From a bacterium (lineage in GTDB: Bacteria; UBP14; UBA6098): 5,411 nt of DNA. Shown in pieces: positions 1-3,638 of the stretch (position 1 is its first letter; each line of letters opens with the position of its first letter). Location of the stretch: NCBI GenBank assembly GCA_030642425.1, contig DAOWNU010000165.1, positions 1-5,411 of the forward strand, read 5' to 3'. The notes under the pieces are model-generated. The model was not told where the DNA came from and ran no database searches. It saw nothing but the letters and a program-made list of their open reading frames with translations. The position numbers and the translations under genes were made by a program.

Positions 1-1536
1 GACAAAACCCGCAAATACCTTTATATTCCGGCGGAGATCGCCGGAATCACTATCCTCGATGTCGGCGATCCCGACGCCCCAACACCGGTGGGCACATATC
101 CCGCGCCGATGAGCCGCTCTTTTCTCGGCGTGGATATCGCGGGATCGACCTTATATATCGCCGCAAGCAATTATGGCGTGATTTCGCTCGACATCTCGAC
201 CCCCGGCTCGCCCGTGTATATCGATCGTTATCCCACAAGCATGACAACCGTTCTAAAAGTCGCCGTCCCGGACGGCCTGCTGTTCCTCTCTACACCGGAA
301 GGACTTCAGGTGCTCGATGTCGGCACGGACCCGGAAGACATAAGATTTGTCAGCAGGGAGAACCGGCATTCGGACATCGAATATATCTGGGCCAGCGGCA
401 CGCGGATGATCACGTGCGCCGGGCTTTTCGGCCTCGACGGTTTCAACATGCCGGAGATGTATTCGCCGGATCACACATTCCATTACGGCGGCGGGATGCG
501 TATAAACGGCGCATTTTATCTCTCCGATTACATCTACACCGCCGCCGCAAACAACGATCTGACGATATTCGAGTCGGCGGGGCTGTATGTCTTCCCCTCG
601 TTTGTCGTGGAAGTTCCCCTCGGCGGCTCGGCCCTGGACGTCCAGCTCGACGGCTCATTATGCTATGTCCTGACAACCACAGGGGTTTCGCAGGTCAGCG
701 TGTTCGATCCGACCTCTCCGATATTGATAGAGGAGGCGGTATCGGACGATCCAAAGGCTTTTCACGCGACGACACAGTATATCTATGTTTGCGACGAGGA
801 CGAGGGCTTTATCGTATTCGAGACTCTGGCCATGACCCGCTACGGCAGCGATCCGGGCGCCGCGGGATACGAATACACGGAACTCCTTCTTGCCGGAGAT
901 TACGCCTACGCCTCGGCGGGGGACGACGGCATCGTGATTTTTGACATCTCCGACCCAAGCGCGCCCTCGGAGATCGCGCAGATAGACACGCCGGACGACG
1001 CCGAGGGGATCGCGATTTACGGCGAATGGCTCTATATCGCCGCCGACCGCGACGGCGTTATCCCATACAAGATAATCGCGCCGGGGGATTCGCTCGTGGA
1101 ATACGATATTTTCGACACCGGCGGCAGGGCAATCGATGTTCACGCCGAGCAGAATTATGTTTTCGTCGCGGATCGCTATGGTCTTCTCATCCTTCGCAAC
1201 GAGGCGTATGGTATAGGCGAATCGCCCTCCGCGAGGCCGGAGGATATTGCGATTTCCGCATGGCCGAACCCGTTCAATTCCGCGATTAAGATAAGGGTTC
1301 AAGGGGTCGAGGGATCGAGGGTTCGAGTGGAGGTATTCAACATCAACGGGCGAACGGTTGCAAATTTGCCCGTAGGGGCGGGTTCCAAACCCGCCCGTGC
1401 GGGAACGGGAGGGTCACGGACCCTCCCCTACGAAATCACGTGGCAACCCGACGCATCCCTCGGTTCGGGTGTCTATCTCGTCCGCGCGAAAATCGAGGAT
1501 GTGGAGATTACGAAACGCATCGTGTATTTGAAATGA
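1..1536 (+). CDS. Secreted LVIVD-repeat beta-propeller protein with T9SS C-terminal sorting domain (5' partial)
   Basis: The frame is open from the first base, so the gene starts upstream; 511 residues are visible. The GTG at 88 is internal. The body consists of repeats of the LVIVD type: a YLYI/YIYV/YAYA strand, then GI-x-I-x-D-[IV] and a D-P-x-x-P turn. Clear copies are near residues 6-35, 49-76, 91-114, 259-275 and 300-330, with weaker ones between and near 385-399. Such repeats build beta-propellers in extracytoplasmic proteins. Residues 418-511 form a T9SS-type sorting domain: WPNPFNS, VRVEVFNINGR, then SGVYLVRA and the terminal IVYLK. T9SS domains of this kind direct export across the outer membrane and are normally cleaved. 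Residues 458-477 are encoded by a palindromic DNA element and do not look like normal domain sequence. Ligand and function are unknown. The family call is firm; the role is inferred only from architecture. Confidence 0.9.
   Translation, partial: DKTRKYLYIPAEIAGITILDVGDPDAPTPVGTYPAPMSRSFLGVDIAGSTLYIAASNYGVISLDISTPGSPVYIDRYPTSMTTVLKVAVPDGLLFLSTPEGLQVLDVGTDPEDIRFVSRENRHSDIEYIWASGTRMITCAGLFGLDGFNMPEMYSPDHTFHYGGGMRINGAFYLSDYIYTAAANNDLTIFESAGLYVFPSFVVEVPLGGSALDVQLDGSLCYVLTTTGVSQVSVFDPTSPILIEEAVSDDPKAFHATTQYIYVCDEDEGFIVFETLAMTRYGSDPGAAGYEYTELLLAGDYAYASAGDDGIVIFDISDPSAPSEIAQIDTPDDAEGIAIYGEWLYIAADRDGVIPYKIIAPGDSLVEYDIFDTGGRAIDVHAEQNYVFVADRYGLLILRNEAYGIGESPSARPEDIAISAWPNPFNSAIKIRVQGVEGSRVRVEVFNINGRTVANLPVGAGSKPARAGTGGSRTLPYEITWQPDASLGSGVYLVRAKIEDVEITKRIVYLK
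1295..1326 (+). repeat. Degenerate 8-bp tandem repeat inside the sorting-domain coding sequence
   Basis: Four consecutive octamers occur with exact period 8: GGGTTCAA, GGGGTCGA, GGGATCGA and GGGTTCGA. They are read in frame as part of the loop VQGVEGSR between two predicted beta strands of the T9SS domain. The period is not a multiple of three, so the array is DNA-level repetition and not a protein repeat. It lies about 45 bp upstream of the palindromic element in the same domain. Confidence 0.75.
1371..1432. repeat. 62-bp palindromic dispersed-repeat-like element, translated in frame within the T9SS domain
   Basis: The ends are an 8-bp inverted repeat, CGTAGGGG (1371-1378) and CCCCTACG (1425-1432). 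Inside are two perfect hairpins, each with a 9-bp stem and a 3-nt loop: GGGCGGGTT/AACCCGCCC (1376-1396) and GGGAGGGTC/GACCCTCCC (1407-1427). A small CCCG-TG-CGGG stem (1394-1403) joins them. The element has no stop in the coding frame and supplies about 20 residues rich in Gly, Ala, Arg and Pro. A related hairpin ending in CCCCTACG lies in the intergenic region at 3490-3513. The resemblance to short palindromic elements dispersed in many uncultured bacterial genomes is from memory and was not searched. Confidence 0.85.
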
Positions 1537-1625
1537 CGCCGAATCCGCCGAAGGCGGTTGAGGCCAAATATCTCCGGCATTGCCGACAAATATCTCCGGC
1601 ATTGCCGGTGGTTTATTTGAAATGA
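1525..1625. repeat. 12-bp direct repeat duplicating the end of the upstream gene
   Basis: TATTTGAAATGA, which encodes the last residues and stop of the upstream gene, occurs at 1525-1536 and again at 1614-1625. The 77 bp between contain a weak hairpin (CCGCC/GGCGG, 1545-1557, no T-run) and a 22-bp tandem repeat. The second copy is out of frame with the gene. This could be a target-site-like duplication flanking inserted repeat DNA, or a product of slippage or recombination. The T-run needed for an intrinsic terminator is not seen. Confidence 0.7.
1565..1608 (+). repeat. 22-bp tandem repeat, two copies
   Basis: Two adjacent units (1565-1586 and 1587-1608) are identical over their first 21 bases. 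Each begins CAAATATCTCCGG and ends in a short palindrome around GGCATTGCC. The second copy can form a 5-bp CCGGC-ATT-GCCGG hairpin. It lies between the two copies of the duplicated gene tail. Confidence 0.85.
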
Positions 1626-1659
1626 AACGCGGGACGATTTAATAGTTCTTAAAAAGGCC

Positions 1660-1688
1660 TTGCGAATTTCTTGTTTTGTTCGTATATT
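1660..1688 (+). promoter_or_regulatory. sigma70-like promoter facing the cassette array
   Basis: The -35 box TTGCGA (1660-1665) and -10 box TATATT (1683-1688) are separated by exactly 17 bp. The same bases also fit a Bacteroidetes-style -7 element, TATATTTG (1683-1690), with TTG 20 nt upstream. The next opportunities for translation are an ATG at 1716 preceded by TGGAG, and the methyltransferase start at 1918. The promoter at 3578-3606 has the same layout. By position this could serve as a cassette promoter. It has not been shown to be active. Confidence 0.6.
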
Positions 1689-1715
1689 TGAAATACGATT
1701 TAACTGGAGCGCATA

Positions 1716-1925
1716 ATGACCAAAATAGCCGGAAATTGCGGAGTGAGTGTAACTCCTTGTAACATGACGGCTTATCGACGCAGAGCGTCGGGGAAGACGT
1801 CCCCACGCGGGAACTGGGGAACAAGAGAAAAATGTGTTATGAAGTATGTATATAAGGGTATTATCACGCATGTTGGCGGGATAGTACAAAGTTATGCAAA
1901 AGGAACAGGAGATGAGTATGAATAA
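1716..1925 (+). CDS. Doubtful 69-residue leader ORF overlapping the methyltransferase start
   Basis: The ORF starts at an ATG 27 bp after the -10 box, with a TGGAG Shine-Dalgarno-like stretch 6 nt upstream. Its TAA (1923-1925) lies inside the first codons of the TylF gene, an 8-bp overlap. The product has no domain I recognise, is rich in Arg, Gly and Lys, and its middle is encoded by hairpin-forming repeat DNA (1777-1808), which argues against a conserved protein. It may be a truncated host gene, a translated leader that couples ribosomes to the cassette gene (as ORF-11 in attI1 is reported to do), or chance. Promoter and ribosome-binding signals favour translation; the content does not favour a functional protein. 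Confidence 0.3.
   Translation: MTKIAGNCGVSVTPCNMTAYRRRASGKTSPRGNWGTREKCVMKYVYKGIITHVGGIVQSYAKGTGDEYE
1777..1808. repeat. GC-rich overlapping hairpins upstream of the cassette insertion point
   Basis: Two mutually exclusive stems share bases. The first is GACGC-AGA-GCGTC (1777-1789). The second is GCGT plus GGGG pairing with CCCC plus ACGC (1785-1808), with a 7-nt loop and one bulged C. The segment is much more GC-rich than its surroundings and resembles inserted palindromic repeat DNA. Because the stems compete, it could also act as a transcript switch between promoter and cassette gene, but nothing else supports that. Confidence 0.6.
1836..1897 (+). other. attI-like integron insertion site (candidate)
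   Basis: ACAAAG|TTATGC (1886-1897) carries the core GTTRRRY-like recombination box, here GTTATGC (1891-1897), with the expected cut between G1891 and T1892. The preceding ACAAA matches my recollection of the end of attI1 (ACAAAGTTAGGC) and not the end of an attC, where a GTG-rich L' box would be expected. Two more GTT-containing boxes in the same direction lie upstream, GTTATGA (1836-1842) and GTTGGCG (1872-1878), reminiscent of the accessory integrase-binding repeats of attI1. Alternatively it is a secondary genomic GTT site used for off-target insertion. The cassette boundary at 1891/1892 is well supported by the matching attC; the attI identity is inference. Confidence 0.5.
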
Positions 1926-2666
1926 GAAACTATTCGGCTTTGACGTTGACAAGCAATGGGATTACGAAAATGGCTTCTACCTAACGAGTCATCTTACCAG
2001 ACTCCCGAAAATGCTTGCACACTATGAGCTTTATAAATCTATAATTAATTTGCCCGGTTGTATCGTTGAATGTGGAGTGTATAAAGGAGCATCCTTTATT
2101 AGGTTTGCCACCTTCAGAGAGATTCTTGAAAGCCCGTTCTCACGAAAAATTATTGGATTTGATGCATTTGGAGAATTTCCAAAACAAGATGAAAAAACGG
2201 ATGCGAAGTTCATACAAGAATTTGAAGGTGCCGGTGGTTTTGGGATTTCTGTTGATGAACTAAAGGATGTTTTTACACACAAATCATTCGAAAACTATGA
2301 ACTAATTAAGGGTGATATTTTAGAAACAATTCCAGAATATATTTCAGAACATCCAGAATTAAAAATTGCGTTATTACACATTGATGTTGATGTTTATAAA
2401 CCATCAGTAACTATTTTAAATAATCTATATGAAAAAGTTGTGAGTGGAGGCCTGGTCGTTTTTGACGACTACGGAACTGTCGCAGGAGAAACCCAAGCTG
2501 TAGATGAATTTTTTGATGGAAAAGATGTGCAAATTGAGAAGCTTTCAATTTCACATATTCCATCGTATATAAGAAAGAAGTAACGGCATAACAATCACAT
2601 GCACTCGGACAGCAAAAAGCGCCGCTCGTTCCTATCTCTGCTTTTTGCTGCCGGTGATGTGAGGCG
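1892..2666 (+). mobile_element. Integron gene cassette 1 (TylF-type methyltransferase)
   Basis: The cassette runs from TTATGC, just after the cut point, to the G of the next cassette junction (G2666|TTAGCG). It has the compact form expected: 26 bp before the chosen start codon, one gene, then an attC beginning 2 bp after the stop. The R'' box GCATAAC (2586-2592) is the exact reverse complement of GTTATGC at the cassette start, so circularisation would restore a matched R''/R' pair. It is AT-rich compared with the flanking secreted-protein genes. It lies in the same direction as the candidate promoter at 1660-1688. Confidence 0.8.
1918..2583 (+). CDS. TylF/MycF-family SAM-dependent O-methyltransferase
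   Basis: A 221-residue class I methyltransferase of the family named for macrocin O-methyltransferase (TylF), which methylates sugar hydroxyls with S-adenosylmethionine and a divalent metal. Visible motifs are the SAM loop IVECGVYKGAS (residues 49-59), IIGFDAFGEFP (78-88), the ALLHIDVDVYKPS block (151-163) and GGLVVFDDYG (177-186). The acidic residues D156, D158, D183 and D184 are candidates for the metal site by analogy with MycF. The length fits the family. The ATG at 1918 is preferred because AGGAG (1907-1911) lies 6 nt upstream; ATGs at 1894 and 1912 would place this element inside the gene or directly against the codon. It is carried as an integron cassette. Codon use is much more AT-rich than in the outer genes, which suggests foreign origin. 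The substrate cannot be deduced; relatives act on antibiotic or surface sugars. Confidence 0.88.
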   Translation: MNKKLFGFDVDKQWDYENGFYLTSHLTRLPKMLAHYELYKSIINLPGCIVECGVYKGASFIRFATFREILESPFSRKIIGFDAFGEFPKQDEKTDAKFIQEFEGAGGFGISVDELKDVFTHKSFENYELIKGDILETIPEYISEHPELKIALLHIDVDVYKPSVTILNNLYEKVVSGGLVVFDDYGTVAGETQAVDEFFDGKDVQIEKLSISHIPSYIRKK

Positions 2667-2672
2667 TTAGCG
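2586..2672 (+). other. attC recombination site (59-base element)
   Basis: The site is an imperfect palindrome with the full attC plan. R'' is GCATAAC (2586-2592) and R' is GTTAGCG (2666-2672), with TAAC/GTTA pairing. The unpaired central spacer is AA (2593-2594) opposite GGC (2663-2665). The L'' arm (2595-2608) pairs with the L' arm (2651-2662) except for extrahelical G2601 and T2605 on the left arm. A2609 is also bulged, and the stem then continues with 11 perfect pairs, CAGCAAAAAGC/GCTTTTTGCTG (2610-2620 with 2640-2650). The terminal loop is 19 nt (2621-2639). One-sided extrahelical bases are the feature by which integrases select the correct strand of a folded attC. The cut is expected between G2666 and T2667. 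Confidence 0.88.
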
Positions 2673-3391
2673 ATACTATGAAACGAAAGATTACACGTTC
2701 ATCTATAGCTGACAAAGTCGCTGAGTATTACACCGCTCGTGCGCCGCAATACGATACAACTGCTGGCTACACTGACCCGACCGCAGAGTGCCTGCGTATT
2801 CCAATCAAGGAAAGATACAAAAAAGTATTTGCGAGTTATGAAGTGCTTGAGATTGCCTGCGGCACAGGTTATTGGACCAAGGTCATCGCTGAGACCGCCA
2901 ACTCAGTTCTTGCCACGGACATAAGCCCAGAGATGATTGAAATTGCACGGGAAAGGCTATCTGGTATACAAAATGTAAAATTTCTCATGACCGACGCTTA
3001 TTCATTGGATGGCGTTCCTGAAGGATTCACCGCCGCATTCGCCATTTGGTGGTGGTCTCATATACCAAAATCATGTCTTCCTGGCTTCCTGTCAGTTCTA
3101 CACAGCAAGCTACAATCTGGTGCTTTCGTGCTTTTTGTCGATCAGATCCCATCTGCGTATGAAGCAAAGGGCCGACACAAAAATGAAGCAGGTGACTTTG
3201 TAGAAGAGAGGACATTGCCCGACAGAAAGAAGTACGAGATTGTGAAGAATTTTCCGACCGAGAAGGAGGCATTTGATTTGCTGAAGGACTCGGCAAAAGA
3301 TATTGTCTATCGGGAATACCTTGAAGAACACGCTTGGAATTTAAACTATACCATCATTTAGGAATCGTAACAATGCGCTCCACCTGACCGC
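2667..3391 (+). mobile_element. Integron gene cassette 2 (class I methyltransferase), 3' end damaged
   Basis: The cassette begins with TTAGCG immediately after the attC cut of cassette 1. A start codon follows 11 bp later and the stop codon is 3 bp before a recognisable attC left half, the usual compact plan. The right half of its attC is missing, so the end is placed at the last base that still looks like attC. Base composition is intermediate between cassette 1 and the outer genes, which suggests a separate source. Without a complete attC it should not excise efficiently on its own. Confidence 0.65.
2678..3361 (+). CDS. Class I SAM-dependent methyltransferase (Methyltransf_11/25-like)
   Basis: A 227-residue protein with a complete Rossmann methyltransferase core. 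Motif I is VLEIACGTGYW (56-66), with the Gly-rich SAM loop at C61-G64. The acidic end of strand 2 is LATDISPEMI (78-87), with D81 expected to bind the ribose of SAM. Motif II lies around FLMTDAYSL (102-110), with D106 expected to contact the adenine. The substrate-side segment AIWWWSHIP (122-130) is unusually tryptophan-rich. The N-terminal YYTARAPQYDTT region (17-28) is typical of small-molecule or lipid/quinone-type methyltransferases, but the substrate is unknown. It is the second cassette gene. No strong Shine-Dalgarno lies at normal distance: the nearest purine run, GTGAGG (2659-2664), is 13 nt upstream and inside the attC stem, so expression may be weak or depend on attC folding. Confidence 0.85.
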   Translation: MKRKITRSSIADKVAEYYTARAPQYDTTAGYTDPTAECLRIPIKERYKKVFASYEVLEIACGTGYWTKVIAETANSVLATDISPEMIEIARERLSGIQNVKFLMTDAYSLDGVPEGFTAAFAIWWWSHIPKSCLPGFLSVLHSKLQSGAFVLFVDQIPSAYEAKGRHKNEAGDFVEERTLPDRKKYEIVKNFPTEKEAFDLLKDSAKDIVYREYLEEHAWNLNYTII

Positions 3392-3404
3392 TTTTCCGTT
3401 ACGC
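3365..3404 (+). other. Truncated attC remnant (R''-spacer-L'' half, L' half lost)
   Basis: TCGTAAC (3365-3371), spacer AA (3372-3373) and a TGCGCTCCACCTGACCGC arm (3374-3391) have the order and style of the left half of an attC, placed 3 bp after a cassette gene stop, as at 2586. The complementary L' arm (expected to begin GCGGTCAGGTG or similar) is absent downstream. A GTTACGC at 3398-3404 could pair six bases with the R'' box, but it also lies inside a dispersed-repeat-like stretch, so it may be coincidence. The site is probably not functional. Confidence 0.6.
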
Positions 3405-3414
3405 TCGAAATGAC
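3392..3414. repeat. Dispersed-repeat-like segment abutting the attC remnant
   Basis: On the minus strand this reads GTCATTTCGAGCGTAACGG followed by AAAA, close to a GTCATTTCGAGCG-type sequence that I recall as a common intergenic repeat in many uncultured bacterial genomes. That family assignment is from memory. It begins where attC similarity ends, suggesting a junction between the cassette array and repeat DNA. A short CGGCG-TCC-CGCCG hairpin (3427-3439), followed 4 nt later by TTTTT, lies just downstream and is at best a weak terminator. Confidence 0.45.
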
Positions 3415-3457
3415 AATTAAAAGACACGGCGTCCCGCCGCGGATTTTTCCGGTGAAC

Positions 3458-3478
3458 GCCCTTCGACAGGCTCAGGGC
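3458..3478. repeat. Short palindromic dispersed-repeat-like element (GCCCT...AGGGC)
   Basis: GCCCT (3458-3462) and AGGGC (3474-3478) form a 5-bp stem around an 11-nt loop containing TCGACAGGCTC. I recognise CTTCGACAGGCTCAGGGC as a motif found repeatedly between genes in many uncultured bacterial genomes, from memory only. It is the second of several different repeat types packed between the cassette array and the next promoter. Confidence 0.5.
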
Positions 3479-3489
3479 AAGCAGGGAAC

Positions 3490-3513
3490 GGGCGAATTCG
3501 ATTCGCCCCTACG
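3490..3513. repeat. Palindromic element related to the one inside the upstream gene
   Basis: GGGCGAAT (3490-3497), loop TCG, ATTCGCCC (3501-3508) is a perfect 8-bp stem with a 3-nt loop, ending CCCCTACG (3506-3513). The long GC-rich stem, 3-nt loop and CCCCTACG end are the same plan as the element at 1371-1432, so the two probably belong to one family. Only one CCCCTACG end is present here, so this may be a half element. Confidence 0.7.
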
Positions 3514-3530
3514 ACTGGTCGTTATCAGGC

Positions 3531-3563
3531 CTTTGACATTTGAGCTTTGACATTTGAGCTTTT
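3531..3563 (+). repeat. 14-bp tandem repeat, two full copies plus a partial
   Basis: CTTTGACATTTGAG occurs at 3531-3544 and 3545-3558, followed by CTTTT (3559-3563), the start of a third diverged unit. It sits just upstream of the promoter for the following gene and may be simple slippage DNA. No known binding site is recognised in it. Confidence 0.85.
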
Positions 3564-3577
3564 CTTTGCAGAGGGGA

Positions 3578-3606
3578 TTGCAAATCGACAAAAAGAATAG
3601 TATATT
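3578..3606 (+). promoter_or_regulatory. sigma70-like promoter of the downstream secreted-protein gene
   Basis: The -35 box TTGCAA (3578-3583) and -10 box TATATT (3601-3606) have a 17-bp spacer, the same plan as 1660-1688. The start codon at 3639 follows 32 bp after the -10 box, with a good AAGGAG ribosome-binding site (3628-3633) in between. This gives a short, ordinary 5' leader. Confidence 0.65.
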
Positions 3607-3638
3607 CAAATAACAAAATGTAATATTAAGGAGAGACC

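Noticed and set aside
88..90. GTG as the start of the left-hand gene
   Set aside because: The same frame is open and encodes another LVIVD-like repeat from position 1 onward, so the gene begins upstream of the window.
658..1302. Minus-strand reading frame of about 200 codons opposite the left-hand gene
   Set aside because: No domain features. It lies opposite clear LVIVD-type repeats and arises from codon bias.
1545..1557. Intrinsic terminator after the left-hand gene (CCGCC-GAA-GGCGG)
   Set aside because: The stem has only 5 bp and no T-run follows.
1565..1608. CRISPR-like direct repeats
   Set aside because: The two 22-bp units are directly adjacent with no spacers, and there are no cas genes.
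1894..1914. ATG at 1894 or 1912 as the TylF gene start
   Set aside because: AGGAG at 1907-1911 is correctly spaced only for the ATG at 1918; the 1894 start would encode this site and the 1912 start would abut it. The 1894 ATG also forms part of the GTTATGC recombination box.
1716..1925. Integron integrase fragment or excisionase
   Set aside because: The 69-residue product has none of the tyrosine-recombinase catalytic pattern and no helix-turn-helix; nothing elsewhere in the window resembles intI.
3427..3448. Intrinsic terminator after cassette 2 (CGGCG-TCC-CGCCG then TTTTT)
   Set aside because: The short stem and the gap before the T-run make it too weak to call; it lies within repeat-rich DNA that offers such hairpins by chance.
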